Shown here: positions 32,539 through 42,341 of the stretch, one piece after another
Numbering within the stretch: position 1 is the first letter of the stretch
Layout of the letters: every line of letters starts with the position of its first letter
NCBI RefSeq assembly: GCF_000307875.1
Contig: NZ_AJLS01000055.1
Span: 1 to 64,000 of the forward strand
From: Neobacillus bataviensis LMG 21833
Lineage (GTDB): Bacteria; Bacillota; Bacilli; Bacillales; Cytobacillaceae
Direction of reading: 5' to 3'
Length of the DNA: 64,000 nt
Made by a program: the position numbers and the translations under genes
Notes under the pieces: model-generated
Told to the model about the DNA's origin: nothing
Databases searched by the model: none
The model's input: only the letters and a program-made list of their open reading frames with translations

Positions 32539-33117
32539 CTAAACTTCTAATCCAAAGTTTCGGCAAAGGGCAGCTAAACCACCTGCAAAACCGCTTCCTA
32601 TAGCGTTGAATTTCCAGTCTCCATTGTGGCGGTAAAGCTCACAAATAACCACTGCCGTCTCAACTGAAAAGTCCTCACCAAGATCATATCTTAGAACTTC
32701 TCCACCTGTTTCCTCATCAACTAAACGAACGAAAGCGTTGGAGACTTGGCCAAAATTTTGGCTCCTTGCTTCGGCATCATGAATTGTCACGCTGATTGCA
32801 ATACGATGAACATGGGAAGGCACTTTACTGAAATTAATCTTAATCTGCTCATCATCGCCTTCACCTTCACCAGTCCGGTTATCTCCAGTATGTTCGACCG
32901 CACCTGATGAGTGTACTAAGTTATTGTAAAAAATAAAGTCTAAATCCTGCGTAACCCTGCTATTTGCATCTGTTAAAAAAGCAGAAGCATCCAAGTCAAA
33001 GTCATGCCCGCCACTATAGCGGTTTGTATCCCAGCCAAGCCCGATAATTGCTTTCGTTAAACCAGGATTCGTTTTGGTTAGATCAATTCTTTGTCCCTTT
33101 GCTAAGTTGATACCCAA
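32539..33117 (-). CDS. TerD family calcium-binding stress protein
   Basis: A 192-residue TerD domain protein. Calcium-site signatures '[12 protein letters not shown]' and '[21 protein letters not shown]' are intact. The start is TTG 33117 behind GAGGTGATC; GTG 33126 is less well placed. TerD proteins bind calcium and act in stress tolerance to tellurite, phage or envelope damage. It is closely similar to the copy at 42342 and is the last gene of the cluster. Confidence 0.93.
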   Translation of the reverse strand: MGINLAKGQRIDLTKTNPGLTKAIIGLGWDTNRYSGGHDFDLDASAFLTDANSRVTQDLDFIFYNNLVHSSGAVEHTGDNRTGEGEGDDEQIKINFSKVPSHVHRIAISVTIHDAEARSQNFGQVSNAFVRLVDEETGGEVLRYDLGEDFSVETAVVICELYRHNGDWKFNAIGSGFAGGLAALCRNFGLEV

Positions 33118-33148
33118 ATAGATCACCTCATTACGAAAATTATTTTAC

Positions 33149-33760
33149 CTAACTATAAAAACGAACAACTTCACTAAGGCCCCCAGCTGTCGTGCCAGTC
33201 CCAACTGCCGCGAACTTCCACTCATTGCCATGGCGATAAAGTTCACCGGCAACTAGACAGGTTAATCCTCCATAATTATCTGATAAATTGTAGTGGATAA
33301 GCTCTTGATTGTTGTTAGGATTCACGATTCTGATAAACGCATTTTTGATCATTCCGAAATGCTGTTTTCTTTTTACACAATCATAGATATTTACAACGAA
33401 AACAAGCTTTTGAATGGTTGATGGAACTCTAGCTAAGTCGACTATGATCTGTTCATCATCGCCGTCTCCATCTCCTGTCAAGTTATCTCCTGTATGTTGA
33501 ACGCTGCCATCATTGCTTTTTAAATTTCCAAAGTATACCACATCTTTATTGTTTTGCAGCTTATCATTTGCACCTAACATAATCACGGATGCATCACAGT
33601 CTATGTTTGCTCCACCGCCGCCGCCGAATAAACTTCCGAACAAGCCGCCGCCACCTCCGCTTTGCACGGGATCCCAGCCTAATCCCACCAAGATTTTGGA
33701 GAGTCCTGGATTACCTTTCGTTAAATCAACTCGTTGACCTTTTTGTAAATTAATAGCCAA
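33149..33760 (-). CDS. TerD family protein with a glycine-rich insert
   Basis: A 203-residue TerD paralogue. It carries a glycine-rich loop 'GGGGGLFGSLFGGGGG' at about residues 35-50, before the first metal motif, which here reads 'NIDCDASVIML'. The second motif 'HTGDNLTGDGDGDDEQI' is intact. The start is TTG 33760 behind GGGGTGA; GTG 33769 is the alternative. The insert is unlike the two other TerD copies and may mediate partner or membrane contact. Confidence 0.9.
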   Translation of the reverse strand: MAINLQKGQRVDLTKGNPGLSKILVGLGWDPVQSGGGGGLFGSLFGGGGGANIDCDASVIMLGANDKLQNNKDVVYFGNLKSNDGSVQHTGDNLTGDGDGDDEQIIVDLARVPSTIQKLVFVVNIYDCVKRKQHFGMIKNAFIRIVNPNNNQELIHYNLSDNYGGLTCLVAGELYRHGNEWKFAAVGTGTTAGGLSEVVRFYS

Positions 33761-33797
33761 ATCATTCACCCCATTAAGAAATTTTTTGATACTGTAA

Positions 33798-34901
33798 CTA
33801 TGATTGTTTCAATTTTTTAAAGTTGTCTTGCAATTGCTCTAAACGTTTTGTACCCTCGACACGCATCCGTTTATTTTCCTCTTCAATTGCTCTCGTTTCC
33901 TGCATACCCTTGATGATAATATTCCAAGATTCCTCAATTGTCTCGATCTTAATGCTTGGACCGCCGGCAAGCCTAGCAATATCGGTACTTTGTTGGGAAA
34001 TGTTCTGCGCATTTTTAAGGAGCATTTCATTTGTTCTGCGGTCAAGCTCACTCATCGAATCAGCGACAAGCTTTTGCCTTTTCGCTGCAACGGCTTGAAT
34101 TAAGCCATTTTTAAAAATAGGGATTGTTGTTACAAAGGCAGAATTAATTTTTCCTATAAGTTTTGTATTCCCTCTTTGCAATAAACGAATTTGCGGTGCA
34201 GTCTGCAAGGAAACCATTTTCGCCATTTCTAAATCGTAAATTCGCTGCTCAAGCAGTTCAATCGCATTTTTCAATGAGTCCAACTGCATCGACGCAAGCT
34301 GATCACCAGATGCAACGCGAGCCTCAAGTTGTGGAAGCTGGTGATTCTTCAGCTCTTCTACCTTTAATTCGCCGGCAACAATATATTTTTCCAAGGTTAA
34401 ATAGTATTGGTAGTTTTGTTCATACATTTGCTCAAGCATATTTGTGGAATCGACCATTTCATGCTGATATTTCGAAATTTCTACATATACTTTATCAATT
34501 TCGGAACCCATGGTCTGGTACTTCCCAAATAGTTTTTCTACCATTTTCTCGCCCTTTTTAAAGAACTTGGCAAAAATGCCGCCAGAAGTCTTTTGGAAGT
34601 CCTTGGCATCAAATTTATCCATGATGCGACCAAGACTTTTTAGAAGTTCACCTGAATCCTCCACTTTCGTTGTCCGCATATTACTTAAGATTTGATCGGA
34701 AAATCGAGATATTTGCACAGCCGGCTCTTTCCCAAATTCCAATATTTGAATTTGGTCGCGTTCATCGATGGTGCGGGCTAAGTTTTGGATTTCCGGTTCT
34801 TTGCGAAGTGCTACTTTAATATCAGAAACTTTTGTCTCTGTAAGCACATCCTCAGCATTCGCAGGTGTTAATCCGCTGGATGAATTTGGCGATAGATTCA
34901 C
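33798..34901 (-). CDS. TelA family toxic-anion resistance protein
   Basis: A 367-residue protein of the TelA/KlaA family (YceH of B. subtilis), mostly long helices and predicted coiled coil. It is cytosolic, without signal peptide. The start is GTG 34901 behind GGGGAG, 3 bp after the yceG-like stop, so the two are coupled. TelA proteins travel with TerD and TerC in stress clusters; the molecular role is unknown. Confidence 0.93.
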   Translation of the reverse strand: MNLSPNSSSGLTPANAEDVLTETKVSDIKVALRKEPEIQNLARTIDERDQIQILEFGKEPAVQISRFSDQILSNMRTTKVEDSGELLKSLGRIMDKFDAKDFQKTSGGIFAKFFKKGEKMVEKLFGKYQTMGSEIDKVYVEISKYQHEMVDSTNMLEQMYEQNYQYYLTLEKYIVAGELKVEELKNHQLPQLEARVASGDQLASMQLDSLKNAIELLEQRIYDLEMAKMVSLQTAPQIRLLQRGNTKLIGKINSAFVTTIPIFKNGLIQAVAAKRQKLVADSMSELDRRTNEMLLKNAQNISQQSTDIARLAGGPSIKIETIEESWNIIIKGMQETRAIEEENKRMRVEGTKRLEQLQDNFKKLKQS

Positions 34902-34904
34902 TAG

Positions 34905-36545
34905 TTAATCTCCCCTTAAATTTTTTAAGATTCCTTGAAAAAGCCCTTTTTTAAAAAGTGACGGCTCTTTGAATTCCAGATCAAAGACAACGTCATCAAG
35001 CCAGTGTTTGTCAAACAATCGTTCATCGAGATAATTTTCGATATCATTATGCCCTGGCGGATTATACAAAATAATATCAATTCCAAATTGATTAAGAAGC
35101 AGCAACAGTGCCGCATCCGACCTTGAAAGCGGGCCGGTTGCTTCGTTATTGTAAATAATTAGTTTTGGAACATGCTGGGAATAATCAAATCTCTCCATCA
35201 ATTGAATGATATTTTTGGGCATAAACATGGCCTGTGTAAATAAATACATTTTCACATCTTCTAGATTTTCATTCGGCAAAGGCTTTAAACCTGGTTTATC
35301 GCAGATTCTCCTTACGGCATTAGCAATTCCTTTTTGCAGGCCTGTTGCTAAAAAGGAATAGGGCCAGTAGTGTGCCTGCATGATTTTTTCCGGTGCAATT
35401 AAGCCATCCTTGCCAAGTGCATTTCGGTAATGAAAGCGAAAATCACTGTGGCTTGGAATCGTATATGGCAGCTTTCGAATAAGTAAACTATGTTCCAATT
35501 GACTAAGCGATTGCAGCCGATCCCAGTATTCTTTACGATTTTTACTTACACCTTGTACTTTAGCAAAGATAGAAGGGATTTTAACTTGTCCGTTTTCAAC
35601 TACAAAATCCGGGCGAATCATCGCGATTTCTTTACTAAGAATAAAGAGCTCGTCATAGGTCGTTTTCAGGGTAATGGAGGAAGGTGTATAATCCCTTAAT
35701 TGCCATGGTTTGTAAAGGCCGGAGCCTTCCTGATTTAATATCGTCTCAATCTCTTTGGATGCCCGATATGCAACCGTTGTTTTTCGAGTTCGCTTTTCTT
35801 TCGGAAATGGCTCTGCAGGCTGTTTATATTGAAATTGATGGGTGAATACTGGCTCATCCATCATTTCCGCTAATAGATCACTGCCCTCCGGATGAAAAAT
35901 AACAACGTCACAGCCAAGCTTGATTAAATAATATACAAAATATTGATGGCTTTTTTTAAAGTCCCCATACCAAAGGAATTTCGGCATTGCTTTTTGCGGA
36001 TCAGCATGGTCCAGTTCCGGCTGTAAATGGTTGATGGACCACTTAACTAGGTCCACAAGAACCCGTCTTAGCTCATGATTTTTTAATCCTGCAGGTTCAA
36101 GCTTCGTATATAACTCAAGCGTGGCAATCATCGCTTCTCTTAATTTTCGATGGATCACAGGAACACTTGACTTCAATAAAAGCTGCTCCCCATCAAGAAA
36201 TGCCGTGAACCGGTTGATCGACAGTTTCTGTTCATTATTAATATTGATCACTCGCTGAATGGCTTGAAAGTGAGCATTATTAATCGTCTTATCGAGTGAG
36301 TCCTCGCTTAACAGCTGTAAATTCCATTCCTTATTATGGACGTAATCAAATAACTGGTTATAATATTCATCCGTGTCAATCGGTACTCCGAAAAACTTCC
36401 CAAGTATTTGACCAATTTGAATTGCTCCATTTTCCACAGAATAATTTGGCCGTTCCGGCAGCGGTCTTTTCAGCATACCGTGCCAATTTTCATAAGAGAG
36501 GGCAACTATAGGACGGACGTTCAATTGATTTAATGCTGGATACAT
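34905..36545 (-). CDS. YceG family protein of the ter cluster
   Basis: A 546-residue protein of the YceG family found in bacterial ter operons. It is soluble. It has internal repeats of a 'RPNYSVENGAIQIGQILGKFFGVP' type at the N-terminus and 'RPDFVVENGQVKIPSIFAKVQGV' in the middle, which suggests a duplicated domain. No catalytic motif is recognisable. ATG 36545 has GGGAAGGG. The unit YceG-TelA-TerD-TerD begins here, after a small inverted gene, and may have its own promoter. Confidence 0.9.
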   Translation of the reverse strand: MYPALNQLNVRPIVALSYENWHGMLKRPLPERPNYSVENGAIQIGQILGKFFGVPIDTDEYYNQLFDYVHNKEWNLQLLSEDSLDKTINNAHFQAIQRVININNEQKLSINRFTAFLDGEQLLLKSSVPVIHRKLREAMIATLELYTKLEPAGLKNHELRRVLVDLVKWSINHLQPELDHADPQKAMPKFLWYGDFKKSHQYFVYYLIKLGCDVVIFHPEGSDLLAEMMDEPVFTHQFQYKQPAEPFPKEKRTRKTTVAYRASKEIETILNQEGSGLYKPWQLRDYTPSSITLKTTYDELFILSKEIAMIRPDFVVENGQVKIPSIFAKVQGVSKNRKEYWDRLQSLSQLEHSLLIRKLPYTIPSHSDFRFHYRNALGKDGLIAPEKIMQAHYWPYSFLATGLQKGIANAVRRICDKPGLKPLPNENLEDVKMYLFTQAMFMPKNIIQLMERFDYSQHVPKLIIYNNEATGPLSRSDAALLLLLNQFGIDIILYNPPGHNDIENYLDERLFDKHWLDDVVFDLEFKEPSLFKKGLFQGILKNLRGD

Positions 36546-36759
36546 TCATAATCCCTTCCCTCTATTAGCGAAAGCTTTTTTTACCGATAGAAAATTATGT
36601 AAGGTTTCCATTTCATCATAACACAGTTAATAAATTGGTTCATTTGTTTATACGAAAGTCATGAAAAAATGTTTCAACATTTTAGGCAGCACAGCCATTT
36701 TTCACCTTTTTCCTTGTCCCAACATACATATGAGTACGATACTAAAGTAGGTGACCCTA

Positions 36760-37005
36760 ATGAGATTTTTATATAAGCGGCCGCGGATGGAGCATGTTCA
36801 GGAGGAATTGGACACCCTTATGGAAGTGATGGTATCCGATCTATTTATCTATCTAGATTTATTTTTGTTCAGCCTCATCTTCACACTGCTGCTTTCTCCT
36901 ATAATCAATTCATTTGCCCTATCCATTCTATTCTTCATTGCTGCCTATAGTTTATTTTCTAGCCTTTACTATTTTCTAATTAGTCGTATCATGAACAAAA
37001 GTTAG
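36760..37005 (+). CDS. Small membrane protein inverted within the ter cluster
   Basis: An 81-residue protein with two hydrophobic helices (about 26-47 'FIYLDLFLFSLIFTLLLSP' and 50-75 'FALSILFFIAAYSLFSSLYYFLI'). ATG 36760 has AGTAGGTGA. It reads against the surrounding ter genes, and its stop overlaps the HAD gene's stop by 3 bp. No family is recognised. Position suggests recent insertion or a separately controlled accessory. Confidence 0.6.
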   Translation: MRFLYKRPRMEHVQEELDTLMEVMVSDLFIYLDLFLFSLIFTLLLSPIINSFALSILFFIAAYSLFSSLYYFLISRIMNKS

Positions 37006-37832
37006 ATTCTCAGTGACAATAGTTTAAGAAACCCTTGGAGAATCTCCTCTCCAGCGTTTACTCCACGGCTTTCTGTAAGAATATGGTTATTGGTGCCTGT
37101 CACCCTTGACAACATTGACATACTGGAAAGCTCATTTACAAGTTCTCCGTGGTTTGGAATGAATCGATGTTGGCAGTTCACTAGAAAGTCCCAATCGAGG
37201 ATGGAGTCCCCCGCGCCGGCAATCGCTTTCGCTCCTTCACGATTACAAATATATTCAAGTGCGCTTCCTTTACTAATCGCCTTCGGTATGAAATAAAGCT
37301 TTCTCCCTTGTAAGGAAATCCTCCAGCCATATTTTACAGCTAATCCATGAAGCAATTCTTTTTCGGAAGCAGCAGGGCGACAATTTAATATGTAATAAAA
37401 AAATAGATTCTCAGCCTGCTTCTTTTCCCCATCCAAATGGAAACCTTCCCTTTGCAAAATAAAAAGCAATTCAGCTTGGGAAACTGAATCCGAGCGCAAT
37501 TGGCTATGAATATGGTTCGACCATTCTTCCATTGGCACGCCTTGATAGAGAATATTCGCACCATTAGAGGTAATCGCGTATTGAATTGGAATTTCCTCCG
37601 CAAAAATAACGAATCTGTTAAATTGCGCTGTTGTCCTTGTTGTCACCGGAACAAATAAACTATGAAGGGAAAGCTCCTTTAATGCCGAATAGGCGGCTTC
37701 TGTCATATAGCCCACCCACTTGCCGTCCTTTTGTTCAACAGGTTTAAGGATGTATTCTTTTGGTTCACCAAGCTCTTCAATTGCCCGTTTAGAATACATC
37801 AATGTGCGGTCAAGGTCAGATGCAAAAATCAT
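37002..37832 (-). CDS. HAD family phosphatase of the ter metabolite module
   Basis: A 276-residue haloacid-dehalogenase-type hydrolase. Motif I is 'FASDLDRTLMYS' (DxDxT, D5 and D7 region); a late 'AGAGDSILDWDFL' motif gives the last metal acids. A cap domain lies between. The ATG overlaps the stiP stop (ATGA). It may remove a phosphate in the pathway built by the two phosphoribosyltransferase-like enzymes. Confidence 0.88.
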   Translation of the reverse strand: MIFASDLDRTLMYSKRAIEELGEPKEYILKPVEQKDGKWVGYMTEAAYSALKELSLHSLFVPVTTRTTAQFNRFVIFAEEIPIQYAITSNGANILYQGVPMEEWSNHIHSQLRSDSVSQAELLFILQREGFHLDGEKKQAENLFFYYILNCRPAASEKELLHGLAVKYGWRISLQGRKLYFIPKAISKGSALEYICNREGAKAIAGAGDSILDWDFLVNCQHRFIPNHGELVNELSSMSMLSRVTGTNNHILTESRGVNAGEEILQGFLKLLSLRI

Positions 37833-38950
37833 TTTTGCATCCCCTTTACCGATTTAATCAAGCCGCAGCATAAATAGTTCAATTCAGGATACGGCACGAC
37901 TTCAACTCCTTTTTCTTCCGCTAACATGAGGATATGTTTGACAAACGGACTGGAAGGATCCCGCATTAAGATCTTCCATGGAACCCTGCGAAGCAGAACC
38001 CTCGTCGTCTCGCCTACACCTGGCTTAATATAATGGGTACTTTCGATGGAAAATTCCGCTTGAATTTTTTTGACATCCGCCATCCCCAAGAACCCTGTTT
38101 CAATATTATCTTGGAGTTTTTCAGTCGCAGCTGCCGCTGCATCTTTCATAACTGATGCAAACTCACTTGTAATCACATCAATAAATTCATTTGAGACATC
38201 CTCAGCGAGTAAATCTCGATAATACTTAGCCCCATGAAAATCATCCTTGCCAATGTATTGTTCATTTAATACCGTCCGGCTCACAAGCCCGGAAACAGTT
38301 GAGTTTAAACAAGCACTTGGGATTAAAAAATCCTCTCTTGTCCCAAATAAAGTAGTACAGTATCCAGGGTCTGCAATAACCGCAAGTGTATCATCCAGCG
38401 AAACTCCGTATTTTTGTCCAAAGTCCTTACAGGCCTTTGTTAATTCAATCGAAATCGCCCCTTTGCCTGTCCAGCCATCAACAAATTGAATCTTTCCAAC
38501 TGGGTGCTCATTACGAATATATTGAATTGCGTTAACGTCAATCCCGCGATCCCGGATAATCGAAATACTATAATGCGGTAAGGAAACACCAAAGCGCAGT
38601 TTAATATATCTTTTAATTAGGATTCCTACCGGTGTGCCTGCCCGTGCAAGTGAAACAAGGATGGTCTGATCCCCTTTTACTTGATAGATTTGTTCAGCGA
38701 CAACTCCCACACACAAGGCCACTTTTTGTTTGTAATCCTGGAGAGTTTTCCAGAATAAATCCACATAATCCTTTGGCGGCTGGTACTCAATTGGCAAGGA
38801 TTCACTATAATGTCCTCCCGATTGGATCTTCGATTCCCGGTTCATGGCGGAATCCTCAAGCCTTACATCACTTAGATCCTTTAATAAAAATTGCACATCT
38901 TCAGCATGATAGGTTCCTATTTTAGCAGGTTTGTTCATTGCTTTTTGCAT
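37829..38950 (-). CDS. StiP family: PRTase-like domain with PELOTA-like tail
   Basis: A 373-residue protein of the family often labelled 'cysteine protease StiP'. By earlier sequence analysis it is a phosphoribosyltransferase-like enzyme ('SLARAGTPVGILIKRYIKL' near 125-145, 'FVDGWTGKGAISIELTKAC' PRPP-loop-like). A C-terminal PELOTA-like RNA-binding domain ends in 'ELNYLCCGLIKSV'. ATG 38950 with GAGGTG is chosen over GTG 38959. It overlaps the previous gene by 29 bp and the HAD gene by 4 bp. The protease label looks doubtful to me. Confidence 0.85.
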   Translation of the reverse strand: MQKAMNKPAKIGTYHAEDVQFLLKDLSDVRLEDSAMNRESKIQSGGHYSESLPIEYQPPKDYVDLFWKTLQDYKQKVALCVGVVAEQIYQVKGDQTILVSLARAGTPVGILIKRYIKLRFGVSLPHYSISIIRDRGIDVNAIQYIRNEHPVGKIQFVDGWTGKGAISIELTKACKDFGQKYGVSLDDTLAVIADPGYCTTLFGTREDFLIPSACLNSTVSGLVSRTVLNEQYIGKDDFHGAKYYRDLLAEDVSNEFIDVITSEFASVMKDAAAAATEKLQDNIETGFLGMADVKKIQAEFSIESTHYIKPGVGETTRVLLRRVPWKILMRDPSSPFVKHILMLAEEKGVEVVPYPELNYLCCGLIKSVKGMQK

Positions 38951-40307
38951 GGTATTCACCTCTGACTTTCGAAAAAAAGACGATCTTAATTGATTTAATT
39001 GCGGCTTTCCCTAATTCATTCAGCATTGGCATTAGATTCTCATATTCAATTTCTCTTTCAAAAAAGATAAATAATTCATCGTAATAACCATGTGGAATAT
39101 TATAAACAAAATGAGAAACATCAGGATCCTCCGGAGAGGGAAAGTTCACCCCGAAACGAGCTCCATAGTCCTCTATGTTTTCGATGTAGATTGGGCTTCT
39201 TGTGGTTGAATGATAATATACACCATTGCCCATTTCAGCAGCTATTTTCATTGGCAGGTACATAAACTCACCGGTGCCAAGACAAAGTGTTTTTTCACCC
39301 GTTCTTTTTTGCTTTAAGAGCGCAGCGGCAGCAGAAACCCTTTTATGCAGTGAAGGATTTTCACGGCCACGCAAGCCGAATCGTCCTGTCTCTTCAATAT
39401 ATGCTGCCTTCGTTACCTGATTTTCAGACAAAAATCCGCTCGCCGTAAAAAAGGAGGAAAGCTGCAAAATTTCTACAGAAGGCTCACCAAGGTCGCTCGA
39501 TTCGTTATTTTTGAACTTCTGCTTTATTTCTTTTAATTGCCTCACCTGAACTGAACCGGACATGAGGCTGACTACATGTATTTTTATCCCTAGTAGCTCT
39601 TCAAGTTGTGAAAAATTTCGCCTATGTTCCTGAGACCGCCAATCCAAAATACTTACAACCGTATATTCCCGCCTTGGAAATTTAGCATGAATGGATTTAA
39701 TGATATTTAACGCTGTTTTTCCGGTTGTCATTTCATCATCGACAAGAACGATTTCCCGCCCATTTTGAATCATTTCTAATGGGATATAACAACGGTGCGA
39801 TGTCGCATGGGAATGCTCTTCTTCAAAGGTTATCTCCGGTATTGCATCTAAGAGTTCCTCCCTAGTTGTGTGGAAATACTCAGCAGTTTGAAAACAATCG
39901 AAAAAGGCATGACCGAGTGCTGTTGCTGTTTCAGCAAAACCAATTATAACAGGATTAATGGCAGCCGGAATGAAGGCATGTGCGGTAAATGATCCACCCT
40001 CTAAAAAAGCGGACAACAGACTTTCCTTTTCCATACATGCTAAGCCCTTCACCGATTCGTCATATCTAGCAGCTAAAAGGGCAGCAGTTACCAGCCCTTT
40101 ACTCGGATGAATCGGTAAGTGCTTGCCTAACACTTTACTAACAAACAAAAACGAGCGCTTTTTATTGATTCGAGCTGCCATTGTAAATAGTTCTTCGATG
40201 GGAAGATCATACGGGTTTTCCGCTATCTTTATCTCTGTTTCAATGGATTCAAGGATTTTAAACGTATACTTCTTTTTTGATAAGGTCAATGTTGGTAAAT
40301 TCTTCAT
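38922..40307 (-). CDS. Phosphoribosyltransferase-like protein with TRSP domain
   Basis: A 461-residue two-domain protein. The PRTase-type domain carries the PRPP-binding loop 'EIVLVDDEMTTGKTALNIIK' (about 196-215). A C-terminal TRSP domain contains 'LCLGTGEFMYLPM' and 'HSTTRSPIYIEN'. It is 50 bp overlapped with the lyase gene and 29 bp with stiP. Family context points to attachment of a base-like group to ribose phosphate; the acceptor is not known. Confidence 0.87.
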   Translation of the reverse strand: MKNLPTLTLSKKKYTFKILESIETEIKIAENPYDLPIEELFTMAARINKKRSFLFVSKVLGKHLPIHPSKGLVTAALLAARYDESVKGLACMEKESLLSAFLEGGSFTAHAFIPAAINPVIIGFAETATALGHAFFDCFQTAEYFHTTREELLDAIPEITFEEEHSHATSHRCYIPLEMIQNGREIVLVDDEMTTGKTALNIIKSIHAKFPRREYTVVSILDWRSQEHRRNFSQLEELLGIKIHVVSLMSGSVQVRQLKEIKQKFKNNESSDLGEPSVEILQLSSFFTASGFLSENQVTKAAYIEETGRFGLRGRENPSLHKRVSAAAALLKQKRTGEKTLCLGTGEFMYLPMKIAAEMGNGVYYHSTTRSPIYIENIEDYGARFGVNFPSPEDPDVSHFVYNIPHGYYDELFIFFEREIEYENLMPMLNELGKAAIKSIKIVFFSKVRGEYHAKSNEQTC

Positions 40308-41445
40308 GTAACACCCCGTATAGCTGCGATTTTAATAATATTTTCTTTGCCCAATAATAGTGAGGCTTAATTTCGTTCATTTTATTGGCAAACATACTCT
40401 TCATTACCCCGATTTCCCCGGTAGCTGCTTTTACAATATTGCTGGCATCCACATATTCCTCATAGGAAACGATATTAAGTGCCTGAACAATTTTAATATG
40501 CGAAGGATGGATAATCGTTTTTCCCGTTAATCCATTGGCAATATCCATAAGGATCTCACGGATCAATCCATCCACATTTTCATCTATTAATTTGGCTCTC
40601 CATTTAAGTCCCTCATCCCCATACCGTTCGCGAAATGGAGTTTGCCGGAGCTGCGGCTTTAACATCCTGTTTTTAGTAGAAAAATACTCCCAAACAGGGC
40701 CTGATACTACATATGGACTATCAAACCGTTGAAAGACATTGATGATATCAGAAATGCAATCTCTTAAAACAGCAATCTCATAGACGGTGGTGTCGGCACT
40801 CCGACGAATCCCGTACAGGCCGCAAAAATCAGTCGCCCCAATCCGTACATTGAGAATATGCTCCTTATATTGATCGAGAAGCTGCTTGATTTTCATTAAC
40901 TCTTCCATTCTTGTCTCTTTCCGGATTACATTTGCTGTTTCTAAAATCGGCATGGCATAAAACGGATGCTCGCCCGTGTGAACCTGACGAACCGTCTCTA
41001 GTAATTCCTCACCATTTTCGGCACTAAACTTTGGCAGCACTACCCCCGTCAACAGGCTTGTGGCTTGCCCTAATTGTCCAGTTACTCGTTTAAACTGTTC
41101 AAGACTACGAATACGGATAAACATAAGCGGTAAATCACCAAAACTTAAAAATCCCTTATTCAACTCACTGAACAATTTTAACAATTCTTTGATGAGAAGT
41201 TCTTCAGCTTTAAAAACTTCATTGTCGCCAACCGCATCTTCAAGGTCAATGACGAGCGAGGTTAGACCTTCGTGCTTCTTTGAAAGGATTTCCTGATGAA
41301 TATTCGGGCGTGTGGCAGGCATATAGAGCGTCGCTCCTAAACCATATGACAACAGCTCACGATGGGTATATTTATTGAAAAGTTGTGGTCTTCGATAGAA
41401 AAATCGCTCAATTTCATCCTCGTAAAAATATGTAAAAAACTCCAT
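40258..41445 (-). CDS. CitE/HpcH-like C-C bond lyase of the ter module
   Basis: A 395-residue TIM-barrel protein. 'LYMPATRPN' and 'LVIDLEDAVGDNE' are the CitE-type substrate and metal motifs, followed by 'VRIGATDFCGLYG'. Related lyases cleave or form C-C bonds on acyl-CoA-like or keto substrates. It starts the four-gene overlapping chain lyase-PRTase-StiP-HAD, just after the terC terminator. Confidence 0.87.
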   Translation of the reverse strand: MEFFTYFYEDEIERFFYRRPQLFNKYTHRELLSYGLGATLYMPATRPNIHQEILSKKHEGLTSLVIDLEDAVGDNEVFKAEELLIKELLKLFSELNKGFLSFGDLPLMFIRIRSLEQFKRVTGQLGQATSLLTGVVLPKFSAENGEELLETVRQVHTGEHPFYAMPILETANVIRKETRMEELMKIKQLLDQYKEHILNVRIGATDFCGLYGIRRSADTTVYEIAVLRDCISDIINVFQRFDSPYVVSGPVWEYFSTKNRMLKPQLRQTPFRERYGDEGLKWRAKLIDENVDGLIREILMDIANGLTGKTIIHPSHIKIVQALNIVSYEEYVDASNIVKAATGEIGVMKSMFANKMNEIKPHYYWAKKILLKSQLYGVLHEEFTNIDLIKKEVYV

Positions 41446-41469
41446 AACCTTTTCTCCTCTTCGAAAGGT

Positions 41470-41504
41470 AAAAAATAGAGGAGGCGGACATTCGTCGGCT
41501 CCTC
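41470..41504 (-). terminator. Terminator between terC and the metabolite module
   Basis: Minus-strand GAGGAG-N15-CTCCTC followed by TATTTTTT. It would lower or uncouple transcription of the lyase-PRTase-StiP-HAD genes from terD-terC. Confidence 0.7.
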
Positions 41505-41518
41505 ATTTTTGTAAACTT

Positions 41519-42298
41519 TTATAAATTACCTTCCTTGCTGCCCTCTTTTTTCTTATTCATAAAGTGAACAATAAAAGTAGCCGCAAAGGTAACTAATAGA
41601 ATGATAAAGAATGTCACATGCCCCATATCAATACCTACTACCGCAAGAAGCATTTTTAAGGCAATAATCAGGATTAAAATATAGGCTGTAGTTTCCAACT
41701 CAGGCACGCGGTCTATTAATGTTAAGAATACACCTGCAATACCACGCATCATTAACACACCAAGCATACCGCCAATTAATAAAACCCAAACTTGTTCACT
41801 TACACCAAACGCTGCCAAAACGCTATCAACAGAGAAGGCTATATCCATTAATTCAACGGCTGCAACTGTACCCCAGAAGGTTCCAAATAAGCGGATCAGC
41901 AATCCGGTTTGATTCATTCCTTGAGCTTCATCATCGTCTTCGTTCCCAGCAGCTTTTCGCTTATCTATGAAATACTTGATGGACAACCAAGCTAGGTACC
42001 CGGCTCCTAGTATTTTCACCCACCAAAGTTTGATGAGTAAAACACCAATCCCAATCGCAATAAATCGGAAAATATAGGCGCCTAACAGGCCGTAGAAAAG
42101 GGCTTTCTTCCGCTTTTCTGATGGCAAGTGTTTAACCATGACCGCTAATACAAGTGCGTTATCGGCCGAAAGTAATCCTTCCAGAATGACTAGGGTTCCA
42201 ATCAATCCCCAACTGACCGGATTTGTTAACACTTCTCCCCACATCTCCCAATTAAAAAATTGGGCATAAGTATCTATAATATGTTGTAAAACCGACAT
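41519..42298 (-). CDS. TerC family membrane protein (YceF-like)
   Basis: A 259-residue integral membrane protein with about seven helices. The conserved in-membrane acidic motifs 'EGLLSADNALVLA' and 'ELMDIAFSVDSVLAAFG' are intact. TerC relatives YceF and YkoY of B. subtilis have been linked to manganese export for metalation of secreted enzymes. It follows terD by 43 bp. Confidence 0.94.
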   Translation of the reverse strand: MSVLQHIIDTYAQFFNWEMWGEVLTNPVSWGLIGTLVILEGLLSADNALVLAVMVKHLPSEKRKKALFYGLLGAYIFRFIAIGIGVLLIKLWWVKILGAGYLAWLSIKYFIDKRKAAGNEDDDEAQGMNQTGLLIRLFGTFWGTVAAVELMDIAFSVDSVLAAFGVSEQVWVLLIGGMLGVLMMRGIAGVFLTLIDRVPELETTAYILILIIALKMLLAVVGIDMGHVTFFIILLVTFAATFIVHFMNKKKEGSKEGNL

Positions 42299-42341
42299 TA
42301 AATGTATTCCTCCTAGAATATAGCCTTATATGTTCTAATTA

